From contig CACILF010000001.1 in assembly GCA_902587435.1 (NCBI GenBank), forward strand, positions 49,435 through 113,434: DNA of 64,000 bases. The letters run 5' to 3'. The position numbers were made by a program, and so were the translations under genes. The notes beneath the pieces were generated by a model that was given only the letters and a program-made list of their open reading frames with translations, was not told the DNA's origin and did not search any database. Numbering within the stretch: the stretch's first letter is position 1; each line of letters opens with the position of its first letter. Source of the stretch: an uncultured Pelagibacteraceae bacterium (GTDB taxonomy: Bacteria; Pseudomonadota; Alphaproteobacteria; Pelagibacterales; Pelagibacteraceae). This document shows positions 8,251 to 17,632 of this stretch, one piece after another.

Positions 8251-8943
8251 CTAAATATCTAATGATTTTTGAATAGAAATATCTTTATCATCTCTTATAA
8301 AATTATGAATTGACTCTATTGCCTTTGTTCCTATTTGTGGAACATGCTGAATGCCTAACATTGATTTTACTGATTTTCCATCTATTGCATTTTTTAAATT
8401 TTCAGCTGAAGTTTTATTTAGTTTTAATACTAATTTATAATCGTCAACAGTAAATTCAGAAACTTTGTTGTAAAAAATATCAAACAGATTATCGCTAGCC
8501 ATATAATCATACTCATATATTTCTATATCAATATTGTTTAGAGGTTCTAAATACTTAGTCATAGTCTCATAGACAAGTTCTTCAGATAAGCCACCTAAGC
8601 TAGCACCAAGAAGTGGAAAGGCTATTGAGCTAATATTTTTATTTAAATACTCATCTTGAAATTTTTTTAAACCTTGTTCTAGATATTCAATTTTTGATGG
8701 ATCTTTCCAATGAATTTTAGTTGGAAAATTTAAAATCCAAGGTTTTGAATTTTTATATATTTGAAGATAACCTGGTTTAAATAATTTCTTATCACAACTG
8801 TCTTTATACTTAATAAACATTTCAGGAAATCTTAATTTGCATTCTAAAGCCATACCTTTTCCCATTACACCAATACAATTGACGGTATTGACAAGGGTTT
8901 GGCACTTTGTATTAAAGATGTTTCCTTTTATTTTATTTATCAT
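8251..8943 (-). CDS. darG: DarG-like macrodomain ADP-ribosylglycohydrolase antitoxin
   Basis: KGNIFNTKCQTLVNTVNCIGVMGKGMAL, INFPTKIHWKDPSKIEYLEQGL and FPLLGASLGGL macrodomain motifs plus about 75 aa C-terminal extension. Confidence 0.85.
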   Translation of the reverse strand: MINKIKGNIFNTKCQTLVNTVNCIGVMGKGMALECKLRFPEMFIKYKDSCDKKLFKPGYLQIYKNSKPWILNFPTKIHWKDPSKIEYLEQGLKKFQDEYLNKNISSIAFPLLGASLGGLSEELVYETMTKYLEPLNNIDIEIYEYDYMASDNLFDIFYNKVSEFTVDDYKLVLKLNKTSAENLKNAIDGKSVKSMLGIQHVPQIGTKAIESIHNFIRDDKDISIQKSLDI

Positions 8944-8949
8944 TTTTTT

Positions 8950-10317
8950 TTAGACTTTGCTTTTAACAAAGTTTTTTACATCCTCTGTGCTGTTTTTTAA
9001 TACTTGAAAATTTTCTTTTTTATCAAGTACATGCTGAAGTTCTTTTGGTAATTTTTCATGCTTATTTATTGCGTTATTTGTAGCATCTGGAAATTTACAT
9101 GGATGTGCAGTTGATAAAACAACACAATCATTAAAAGATAGTTTTTTTGCAGCCCCTACTCCAACCGCTGTGTGAGGATCTAATATTATATTATTTTCTT
9201 CATGATTTTTTTTAATAATATCTAATGTTTCTTGTTCATTACAACTTTCAGATAAAAAATCCTTTTGAATTATATCTAAATTATTCTTTTCAATTTGATA
9301 AGAATTTTGCTTAACTTTTTCCATAATTTCTGCTGTTTTTTCAGAGTCAGAATTATTTACATAATAAATTAATCTTTCAAAGTTACTTGCTAATTGAATA
9401 TCCATACTAGGTGACAATGTTTCTTTAACTTCTTTTGAAACATAATCTCCTTTAGAAATGGCTCTATGCAAAATATCATTTTCGTTTGTTGCAACAATTA
9501 GTTTATCAATTGGTAATCCCATTTTCTTTGCAAGGTAACCTGCAAAAACATCACCAAAGTTTCCTGTTGGTACTGAGAATGAAACAGTTTCTTTATCTAG
9601 TTTAAAATATGAGTAAAAATAATATACCGCTTGAGCAATTATTCTTGCCCAATTGATTGAGTTAACACCTGACATATTTATAGATTTAGAAAACTCAAGA
9701 TCAGAAAACATTTGTTTTACAATATTTTGACAGTCATCAAAGTTTCCATCAATTGCAATATTGAAAACATTTTTTTCTTCTACAGTGGTCATTATTTTTC
9801 TTTGAACAGAAGAAATTTTGTTGTTTGGATGTAAAACAAATATATTTAAATTAGATTTTCCTTTGATTGCGTCTATTGCGGCTGCGCCTGTATCGCCAGA
9901 AGTTGCAACCACTATGTTTATTTTTTTGTCATTTTTATTCAAATAATATTCATACAAATTCCCAATAAATTGCATTGCAACATCTTTGAATGCTAGTGTT
10001 GGTCCATGAAATAATTCTAATAATTTTATTTCTCCAATATTTGAGATTTTTACAACCTCTTTTTCTCTAAATGTTGAATATGATTTTTTAATTAAAGATG
10101 AAAGTTCTTCTCTTGAGATAAAATCTTCTGAAAATTGGCTTATTATTTCAACAGATAATTCATTATAATTTAAATTTTTGAGCTTTGATAGTTCTGCTGA
10201 GCTATATTTTTTTAACGATTTTGGAACATAAAGACCACCATCATCAGCAAGTCCTTTTAGAAAAACTTCTCCAAAACTGTATTGTTTTTCTTTACTTCTT
10301 GTGCTTATATATTTCAT
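8950..10317 (-). CDS. thrC: Threonine synthase
   Basis: MKYISTRSKEKQYSFGEVFLKGLADDGGLYVP, FHGPTLAFKDVAMQF (PLP Lys), SGDTGAAA motifs. Confidence 0.96.
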   Translation of the reverse strand: MKYISTRSKEKQYSFGEVFLKGLADDGGLYVPKSLKKYSSAELSKLKNLNYNELSVEIISQFSEDFISREELSSLIKKSYSTFREKEVVKISNIGEIKLLELFHGPTLAFKDVAMQFIGNLYEYYLNKNDKKINIVVATSGDTGAAAIDAIKGKSNLNIFVLHPNNKISSVQRKIMTTVEEKNVFNIAIDGNFDDCQNIVKQMFSDLEFSKSINMSGVNSINWARIIAQAVYYFYSYFKLDKETVSFSVPTGNFGDVFAGYLAKKMGLPIDKLIVATNENDILHRAISKGDYVSKEVKETLSPSMDIQLASNFERLIYYVNNSDSEKTAEIMEKVKQNSYQIEKNNLDIIQKDFLSESCNEQETLDIIKKNHEENNIILDPHTAVGVGAAKKLSFNDCVVLSTAHPCKFPDATNNAINKHEKLPKELQHVLDKKENFQVLKNSTEDVKNFVKSKV

Positions 10318-10365
10318 CTAGGGTATTCATAAACACTCTAGCGGAATTTTTTTAAGGCGCAATCC

Positions 10366-11280
10366 TTAAATTAAACTGTCGATTAAGAATAATACAAAAA
10401 TTAAAAATAAATATAAAATCGAATATCCAAAGACTTTTTTTGCTTTATTTAAATCAAATTTATCTTTTTTAAATTTATATAAATCGTAGCAGATATAAAT
10501 ATAATAAAAGGTAAGTGCTAAAGAGCTGACAAGAAACATTTTGCCAGTAAAACCTATAATATATGGCAATATAATCACTGGTAGCATAAACAAAGAATAA
10601 ACAAATATTTTTTTCTTTGTTTCTTCAATTCCATTTGTAATTGGAAGCATTGGAATTTTTGCCTTTGAGTAATCTTCAGCTTTATAAAGACTTAAGGCCC
10701 AAAAATGAGATGGTGTCCAATAAAATATAATTAAAAAAAAAGTGATAGGCTCAAGCGTTAAAGAATTTGTAGCAATAGTCCAGCCTATAACTGGCGGTAA
10801 AGCTCCTGAAGCTCCACCAATAACGATGTTCTGAGGTGTTTTTCTCTTTAACCAAATCGTGTAAACAAAAAGATAAAAGCAAATAGTTACTAATAATAAA
10901 AATGCCGACAAAAGATTTGAAAAATAATAAAGTCCAAAAACTGAAATAATTGATAGAGCTACACCAAATATTAAAGCATGCTGCCTGTTGATTTTTCCAG
11001 TTGGTATTGGTCTAAGACAAGTTCTTGTCATTAGTTTATCTAAGTCTGCCTCATACCACATATTAAGTGCTCCAGCTGCGCCTGCTCCGATCGTAACAAA
11101 GAAAATACTTATCAATGAATCAAATAAAGGAATCGTAGTTTGTGAAGTCAATAATCCTACGGCACATGTAAATATAACCAAAGACATAACCCTTGGTTTC
11201 ATTAATAATAATAAAGATTTTAAATAAGATGAAGTATTTAACAATACTGAACTTTTATTTTTTGAAATAATAGTAGTCAA
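10366..11280 (-). CDS. ctaB: Protoheme IX farnesyltransferase (heme O synthase)
   Basis: UbiA fold, LMKPRVMSLVIFT, NMWYEADLDKLMTRTCLRPIPTG motif; next to cox genes. Confidence 0.94.
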   Translation of the reverse strand: MTTIISKNKSSVLLNTSSYLKSLLLLMKPRVMSLVIFTCAVGLLTSQTTIPLFDSLISIFFVTIGAGAAGALNMWYEADLDKLMTRTCLRPIPTGKINRQHALIFGVALSIISVFGLYYFSNLLSAFLLLVTICFYLFVYTIWLKRKTPQNIVIGGASGALPPVIGWTIATNSLTLEPITFFLIIFYWTPSHFWALSLYKAEDYSKAKIPMLPITNGIEETKKKIFVYSLFMLPVIILPYIIGFTGKMFLVSSLALTFYYIYICYDLYKFKKDKFDLNKAKKVFGYSILYLFLIFVLFLIDSLI

Positions 11281-11282
11281 AA

Positions 11283-11549
11283 CTAATCTACATTCAGGCT
11301 AACAAATACAACTAATAAAATTACTCCAATAATAAGAATATGATTACCTAAGTCAAAAATTCCTACTTTCGAATTTTTCTTATCAATTAATCTTCTACTC
11401 AAAGGAAGATTGTCATAAGGATTAATTTTAATTTCTGAAGTTTGTTCTTCTTTTTCATTTTCTACTTTTACTGAAAATCCAAACCACGTTAGATAAATAA
11501 ATAATAAGAAAAAAATTAAAAAACCAGCTAATATAGTATATCCATCCAT
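11283..11549 (-). CDS. Small membrane protein in cox operon, two predicted TMs
   Basis: Hydrophobic segments at both ends; between ctaB and subunit IV gene; no family recognised. Confidence 0.6.
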   Translation of the reverse strand: MDGYTILAGFLIFFLLFIYLTWFGFSVKVENEKEEQTSEIKINPYDNLPLSRRLIDKKNSKVGIFDLGNHILIIGVILLVVFVSLNVD

Positions 11550-11555
11550 TAATAA

Positions 11556-11891
11556 TTATCCTCCTACAACAAAATAAAAAAATCTAGTAAAAACTGTATA
11601 TTCAAATTCCGCAACCATAAGAAATATAAAACAAGCAATCGCTGTCATTGGCCATAAAAGAACATTAACTAAAGCATATCTTTCCCAATATAAATGCATA
11701 AAGAAAGCCATAATTAATCCTGCTTTTAAAAACATAAAAAATAAAATCAAAGACCATCTAAGCATTCCTTGGAATTGATACCAATCAACCATGTATGAAA
11801 AAAAACTTAAAACGAATAGTAGGCCCCATATCCAAAGATATATTCCAATCTTATGTGTTGATGTTTGTTCTTGTTTTTTTGTTTTGTCCAT
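11556..11891 (-). CDS. Cytochrome c oxidase subunit IV-like small membrane protein (CoxD/CyoD type)
   Basis: Three TM protein with GLIMAFFMHLYWERYAL; directly downstream of subunit III gene. Confidence 0.8.
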   Translation of the reverse strand: MDKTKKQEQTSTHKIGIYLWIWGLLFVLSFFSYMVDWYQFQGMLRWSLILFFMFLKAGLIMAFFMHLYWERYALVNVLLWPMTAIACFIFLMVAEFEYTVFTRFFYFVVGG

Positions 11892-11899
11892 ATTTCAAC

Positions 11900-12610
11900 T
11901 TACCACAAATAAAAGAATGCAAAAATAAATACCCACACCAAATCTACAAAGTGCCAATATAAACCAAGAATTTCAATTTCAACATAGTCACCTTTCATTG
12001 TTGTAAACCAACCTCTTTTACCTTCATCATAATGACCTGCAAAAGTTTTATAAGCATAGATAAATAAGAAAATTACTCCTATTGATACGTGGGTTCCATG
12101 AAATCCAGTTATCATGAAGAAAAAAGATCCAAATTGTGGTGCACCAAAAGGATTTTCCCAAGGTCTTACACCTTCATGGATTAACTTGCCCCATTCAAAT
12201 GCTTGCATACCTACGAAAGTAAGTCCTCCAATCGCCGTAGCTAATATAAGCCATCCACACATTTTTTTATTTTTTTCATAACCATATTTTACCGCAAGAG
12301 CCATGGTTCCACTGCTTGTGATTAAAACAAATGTCATGATAGCAATAAGTAACAAAGGAACATCTACGCCGAATACATGTAACCCAAAAACTTCACTTGG
12401 ATTAGGCCAATCAATTATAGTTGACCCTCTACCCTTCATGTATGAAATTAAAAAACAACTAAATATAAAGGTATCACTTAACAAAAAGATCCACATCATT
12501 GCCTTACCCCAATGAACACCTTTGAACATGGTTTGATCAGAACCAGTGTCCTTCGCCATTCCTTTAAAACCGGGTTTAAATTCGTAGCCTTCTATTTTAA
12601 TATCAGACAT
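11900..12610 (-). CDS. coxC: Cytochrome c oxidase subunit III
   Basis: FHGTHVSIGVIFL, YWHFVDLVWVFIFAFFYLW C-terminal motif of COX3. Confidence 0.93.
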   Translation of the reverse strand: MSDIKIEGYEFKPGFKGMAKDTGSDQTMFKGVHWGKAMMWIFLLSDTFIFSCFLISYMKGRGSTIIDWPNPSEVFGLHVFGVDVPLLLIAIMTFVLITSSGTMALAVKYGYEKNKKMCGWLILATAIGGLTFVGMQAFEWGKLIHEGVRPWENPFGAPQFGSFFFMITGFHGTHVSIGVIFLFIYAYKTFAGHYDEGKRGWFTTMKGDYVEIEILGLYWHFVDLVWVFIFAFFYLW

Positions 12611-12620
12611 GATTTAATAT

Positions 12621-14459
12621 TTATGTTTTTTCTACTTTCGTATGCGCCACTTCACTTGGTGGTGTAGTTTGAGTTATGAAATCTTCTTTAGCTCCAGGAA
12701 CGCTATAATCATAAGCCCATCTATGAACTGTTGGAAGTCTATCACCCCAATTACCATGTTCAGGTGGAACTGTTGGTGTTAACCATTCTAGTGAACATGC
12801 CTGCCAAGGATTATGTCCTGCGGGCTTACCTGTCTTTAAAGTTTTAATAATATTGTAAATTAAAATAAATTGTGCGGCACCAACTATAAAGGCTGCTAAA
12901 CTAATAAATTCATTCATTCCAACAGCGGATGCAACATATGGACTGTCATACATTTCAAAGTATCTTCTTGGTACTCCAATAAACCCTAAGTAGTGCATTG
13001 GGAAATAAATTGAATAAGCACCTAAAAATGTTAACCAAAAATGCCATTTGCCCAATTTTTCATCCAAAAACCTTCCTGCTACTAATGGAAACCAATGGTA
13101 AACAGCGCCCATAATTACCATAAGTGGCGCAATACCCATAACCATGTGAAAGTGTGCAATAACAAAATATGTGTCTGACAATGGAACATCAACACTAACA
13201 TTTCCTAAGAAAATTCCCGTAATTCCACCATTTACGAAAGTAACAATAAAACCTAAACACCATAACATAACAGTGTTAAGCCTAATGTTTCCTCTCCAAA
13301 GCGTTAATATCCAGTTATAAACTTTCATTGCCGTAGGGACAGCTATTATAAGAGTGGTAGTTGCAAAAAAGAATCCAAACCAAGGATTCATTCCACTAAC
13401 ATACATGTGGTGTGCCCATACAAAAAAGCTTAACGCTCCTATACCCACTATTGCCCAAACCATCATTCTATAACCAAATATATTTTTTCTAGCATGCACA
13501 GAAATTAAATCTGAAATTATTCCAAATGCAGGAAGTGCAACAATATAAACTTCAGGGTGTCCGAAGAACCAGAATAAATGTTGAAAAAGAATAGGACTTC
13601 CGCCACCATATTCTAAAACTTCTCCTGCTTTTAAAATGGTTGGCATGAAAAAGCTTGTTCCAAGCACATTGTCTAAACTCATCATTAATGCACCTACCAA
13701 TAATGCTGGGAACGCTAACATTGCTAATACTGTAGCCGTAAAAATTCCCCAAACTGTTAATGGCATTCTCATTAACGTCATTCCTCTTGTTCTAGCTTGA
13801 AGTACTGTAATTAAATAATTTAAACCACCCATAGTAAATCCGGCTACAAATAAAATTAGGGATATGCACATCAACATTATTCCCCATCCTGATCCTGGAG
13901 TACCTTCTAAAATTGCTTGAGGAGGATAAAGCGTCCAGCCTGAACCTGTTGGCCCACCAGGAACAAAAAAACTTGCTAATAAAACTGCAACTGCAACAAA
14001 AAAACTCCAAAAACTTACCATGTTTAGATATGGAAAAACCATATCTCTTGCTCCTACCATCAACGGTATTAAATAATTTCCAAATCCACCGAGAAAGAGT
14101 GCGGTTAAAAAATAAACTACCATTATCATTCCGTGCATAGTTACAAATTGATAATAGTGCTCTGCAGTCATGAATGGAGCTAATCCCGGAAAACCCAATT
14201 GTAAACGCATTAACCAAGAAAGAATTAAACCAATTATTCCTGTAAAAGTAGCTAAAAGAAAATATTGTACTCCAATAACTTTTGCATCCTGGCAAAAAAT
14301 CCATTTTGTTATAAAACTATGGCCATGATATAAATCCTGTTCTCCAACTTCAGCAGGCCTTACATAATCCATATCTGGTGTTATTCCAGATCCTCCTCCA
14401 GAAATAGTTTCTGAGGATTGTGCTTGTATTGTTTTGTTATCGCTAAAATCTTCTGACAT
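12621..14459 (-). CDS. coxA: Cytochrome c oxidase subunit I
   Basis: HGMIMVVYF, WFFGHPEVYIVALPAFG, HHMYVSGM, HFHMVMG motifs of heme-copper oxidases. Confidence 0.97.
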   Translation of the reverse strand: MSEDFSDNKTIQAQSSETISGGGSGITPDMDYVRPAEVGEQDLYHGHSFITKWIFCQDAKVIGVQYFLLATFTGIIGLILSWLMRLQLGFPGLAPFMTAEHYYQFVTMHGMIMVVYFLTALFLGGFGNYLIPLMVGARDMVFPYLNMVSFWSFFVAVAVLLASFFVPGGPTGSGWTLYPPQAILEGTPGSGWGIMLMCISLILFVAGFTMGGLNYLITVLQARTRGMTLMRMPLTVWGIFTATVLAMLAFPALLVGALMMSLDNVLGTSFFMPTILKAGEVLEYGGGSPILFQHLFWFFGHPEVYIVALPAFGIISDLISVHARKNIFGYRMMVWAIVGIGALSFFVWAHHMYVSGMNPWFGFFFATTTLIIAVPTAMKVYNWILTLWRGNIRLNTVMLWCLGFIVTFVNGGITGIFLGNVSVDVPLSDTYFVIAHFHMVMGIAPLMVIMGAVYHWFPLVAGRFLDEKLGKWHFWLTFLGAYSIYFPMHYLGFIGVPRRYFEMYDSPYVASAVGMNEFISLAAFIVGAAQFILIYNIIKTLKTGKPAGHNPWQACSLEWLTPTVPPEHGNWGDRLPTVHRWAYDYSVPGAKEDFITQTTPPSEVAHTKVEKT

Positions 14460-14491
14460 TTTTTTCCTTTATATATTTTTTACCATTTAAT

Positions 14492-15328
14492 TTATTTTTT
14501 TGCCAATTTTGTTTTTTCGTTTTCTAATATCTTTTGTTTTGCTATTAAATCTGAAAATGTTTCTTGTTGTTGAAGCCAATTATCATAGTCTTGTTTATCT
14601 TGTACTTCTACACCGCCTCTCATAGCATAATGCCCAACTCCACAATATTCAGCACACAAAACTTCAAACTCTCCAGTTTTATTAGGCTCAAACCAGTAAT
14701 AAGTTACAATTCCAGGTACTGCATCCATTTTTGCTCTAAATTGAGGAACATACCAATTATGAAGTACATCAACTGATCTCAATAATATTTTAACTGGCCT
14801 ATTGTTTTCTAAATTTATTACATCGCTTTGAATCATTACATCATCATTTCCGAAAGGATCATCTAAATTAATTCCAAAAGGATTATTGTCATTTATATTA
14901 ACTACTTTTGTAGTTCCTAATTTTCCATCTTCACCTGGCAGTCTATATTGCCATCCCCATTGCCATGCCATTACATCTATCTCAATTGCATTTTTTGGAA
15001 CATTAACATACTGATTCCATATAATTAATCCTGGAGCTAAAAGAGCAGCTACACCTAATGTTGTTGCCCATGTGAGTATTTTTTCTAATTTTTTATCTTC
15101 AGGTTTGTATTCTGCTTTACGATCTTTTTTATAAGAAAATTTAAAAACACAGTAAACCATGAAAAGACAAACAGCTATAAAAACTCCTCCGCCAATCCAG
15201 AATGTTAAAGTAATGGTATCATCCATTCCTCCCCAGTTTGAAGCAACATCTGTCCAATACCAAGGAGTAAAAATATGGAACAATACTGATCCAAGAATTA
15301 CTAAAAAGAATATAATACCTACGTGCAT
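14492..15328 (-). CDS. coxB: Cytochrome c oxidase subunit II
   Basis: CuA motif CAEYCGVGHYAM; WQWGWQYR; N-terminal TMs. Confidence 0.96.
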   Translation of the reverse strand: MHVGIIFFLVILGSVLFHIFTPWYWTDVASNWGGMDDTITLTFWIGGGVFIAVCLFMVYCVFKFSYKKDRKAEYKPEDKKLEKILTWATTLGVAALLAPGLIIWNQYVNVPKNAIEIDVMAWQWGWQYRLPGEDGKLGTTKVVNINDNNPFGINLDDPFGNDDVMIQSDVINLENNRPVKILLRSVDVLHNWYVPQFRAKMDAVPGIVTYYWFEPNKTGEFEVLCAEYCGVGHYAMRGGVEVQDKQDYDNWLQQQETFSDLIAKQKILENEKTKLAKK

Positions 15329-15416
15329 AACGACCTATATAGAATAAATATCACATAAAAACCTATGACAAAATGTCTTAAGAATCTGCCAAAATATCAA
15401 ATATAACAATGATTAT

Positions 15417-15608
15417 ATGCTTGGTAAAATCGAAATTTTAGCTGTTATTCTAATACTGGTTTTATTATTTTATTTTGTTATTTCCTTGGGTGCAGGAGCA
15501 TTCTCAAAAAAGGAAACCAATTCAAGAACAAAAAAATATTTGAAGTCTGTAAATATATTGCTGTCTATAATTGCAGTTGTTGGGGTTATATTAGTTCTAT
15601 TTTTATAA
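15417..15608 (+). CDS. 63-aa twin-transmembrane protein, possibly HIG1-domain-like
   Basis: Two hydrophobic segments separated by a basic SRTKKYLKSVN loop, beside cox genes; family call is tentative. Confidence 0.55.
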   Translation: MLGKIEILAVILILVLLFYFVISLGAGAFSKKETNSRTKKYLKSVNILLSIIAVVGVILVLFL

Positions 15609-15615
15609 TTTTTTT

Positions 15616-16296
15616 TTAAGCAATTAATGATTTGCACCAAGCTATAACTGAATCGTTGTAAATGAACATAATCCCAAAAAATACTAACCAAACAATAAAT
15701 AAAAATAACCAATAAAGAGATAGTGCTTGTAGGTTACTTATCTCTTTAAAATAATCTTTCTCTTTCAATTTAAATATTCTTGAACTTATTTTGCCCCAAA
15801 AAAACAAACCGCCTAACAAATGTAGTCCATGCAATGCTGTAAAAATATAGTATGAAGAAAAATAATTATTTGTTGAAACAAAATGACCTTGTTTCATCAG
15901 TTGATACCAAAGTATAATTTGCAAAAATAAAAATAAATAACTTAAAACTCCTACGGTAACAATATTATTTTTTATTTTATTTGTTAAATTATTTTTTAAA
16001 TCTTTGCTTATTTTGTTAAAAAAATATGTTACAAAAATTAAAACTAAAGTATTAATCCATAAAAATTTGTTCTTTAAAATTAAGGTAGTATCTTGTTCTG
16101 GTGGTATTGAATAAAGATAAGCTGTAAAAATTAAACTAAATATTGCTGTACTTATTCCAAATATTATAATAACCGCTGACATTTGATTAGTAACACCAAA
16201 AGTTTTGCCTACATGCTTATTATCAATTAAAGCTTGGCTTTCTTCCCATGGTTTTTCTAAAAGTGTGCCAAATAGTTTCTTTATAATAGAGGACAT
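15616..16296 (-). CDS. Second heme-copper oxidase subunit III-like protein
   Basis: YYIFTALHGLHLLGGLFFW and C-terminal SLYWLFLFIVWLVFFGIMF pattern of COX3/CyoC-type proteins. Confidence 0.78.
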   Translation of the reverse strand: MSSIIKKLFGTLLEKPWEESQALIDNKHVGKTFGVTNQMSAVIIIFGISTAIFSLIFTAYLYSIPPEQDTTLILKNKFLWINTLVLIFVTYFFNKISKDLKNNLTNKIKNNIVTVGVLSYLFLFLQIILWYQLMKQGHFVSTNNYFSSYYIFTALHGLHLLGGLFFWGKISSRIFKLKEKDYFKEISNLQALSLYWLFLFIVWLVFFGIMFIYNDSVIAWCKSLIA

Positions 16297-16332
16297 GGTA
16301 TTTATATAATTATTAAATAATATTTTACAACA

Positions 16333-16923
16333 ATGAATTTAAAAACTTCAATAACAATTATTATAGGTTGTTTAGTAATTTTTCTATTTGTTATGTTGCC
16401 TATATTCTTATCTATAGAAAAAAAAGAGAATGATTATGTTAAAAAATTTCAAGGATCTTCTTTTTCATTAAATGACGTAAATAATGATATTATTACAGAA
16501 TCTTCTTTTGAAGGACCTTTAACTGCAATATTTTTTGGTTTTACAAATTGTCCAGATGTATGTCCAATGACATTAAACAATTTGGATTTAGCAATAAAAA
16601 ATTTAGACCAAGAAAAGAAAAATAAATTTAAAGTTTTTTTTGTTAGTATAGATCCAGAAAGAGATAGCGCAGAAGTTATAAAAGATTACTTAAATTCATT
16701 TGAGAATAAAATTTATGGAATTACTGGAGATCCAAAAAAAGTATTTCTTATGTCTAAATCCTGGGGCGTTCTTACTGAAAAAATTTTTACCGAAGATGGA
16801 AACTATTTAATAAATCATAGTTCTTCTATTATTTTATTAAAAAATGGGAAATATCTAAGCAGAATTAGTCATCATGCAAAATATGAAGATATTTTCAAAA
16901 ATATAAATAAATATTTAAGATAA
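16333..16923 (+). CDS. SCO1/SenC copper chaperone
   Basis: FGFTNCPDVCPMTL CxxxC and VSIDPERDS motifs; near cox genes. Confidence 0.93.
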   Translation: MNLKTSITIIIGCLVIFLFVMLPIFLSIEKKENDYVKKFQGSSFSLNDVNNDIITESSFEGPLTAIFFGFTNCPDVCPMTLNNLDLAIKNLDQEKKNKFKVFFVSIDPERDSAEVIKDYLNSFENKIYGITGDPKKVFLMSKSWGVLTEKIFTEDGNYLINHSSSIILLKNGKYLSRISHHAKYEDIFKNINKYLR

Positions 16924-17616
16924 TAAATTAAAACTTATTATTGATATAATTGAAATCGCTGCTGTTTCAGATCTTAAAATATTATCATTTACTTTAAGTG
17001 GTATTATATTTTTTAGTTTTAAAATATTTTTTCTTTCTTTTATTGAAAAATCACCCTCTGGACCTATTAGTACACATAATGGATCTTTATTTTTAAGATT
17101 TATTTTTTTGTTATCCGTATTTAAATCTCCAAAAATTATATTTGTATTTTGATTTGATTTTAAAAAAGTATCCAACTTTGTAAGCTTATCTAAAGATGGA
17201 ACTTTCAATCTATTACTCTGTTCAGATGCTTCAATAATAATTTTATTAATTCTCTTTTCATTTAATTTTCTAACAACTGTTCTTTCAGTTAATATTGGTA
17301 TAAATCTTGTTATTCCAATTTCAGTTGACTTTTGAATCATTAAATTTAAATAATTTAACTTAATTGGAGCAAATGCTAACCAGATTTCTTTTTCATTATT
17401 TGGAGATCTTAATTTTTTCATGATTGTAAACTCTACGATACCTTTATTAATATTATCTACTTTTGCTTCCCACTCTCCGCTCTGATTAAATAAAGAAAAA
17501 TTTTCTCCTATATTTATTCTCATGACCTTTGACAAATAGTGTGATTGAGATCGGTCTAATGTAGAATTTAAATTTAATGATAAACTTTCTTTAAAAAATA
17601 ATCTAATATTACTCAT
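16915..17616 (-). CDS. rsmE: 16S rRNA m3U1498 methyltransferase
   Basis: LIGPEGDFS and LRSETAA motifs of RsmE SPOUT enzymes. Confidence 0.92.
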   Translation of the reverse strand: MSNIRLFFKESLSLNLNSTLDRSQSHYLSKVMRINIGENFSLFNQSGEWEAKVDNINKGIVEFTIMKKLRSPNNEKEIWLAFAPIKLNYLNLMIQKSTEIGITRFIPILTERTVVRKLNEKRINKIIIEASEQSNRLKVPSLDKLTKLDTFLKSNQNTNIIFGDLNTDNKKINLKNKDPLCVLIGPEGDFSIKERKNILKLKNIIPLKVNDNILRSETAAISIISIISFNLLS

Positions 17617-17632
17617 CTATACAAGTTAATTT

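Noticed and set aside
13792-14304. 170-aa minus-strand ORF within coxA, and others there (13552-13752, 13913-14140)
   Set aside because: Out-of-frame shadows of the clear coxA coding sequence.
15470-15712. 80-aa minus-strand ORF
   Set aside because: Antisense to the twin-TM ORF and overlapping the end of the COX3-like gene in another frame.
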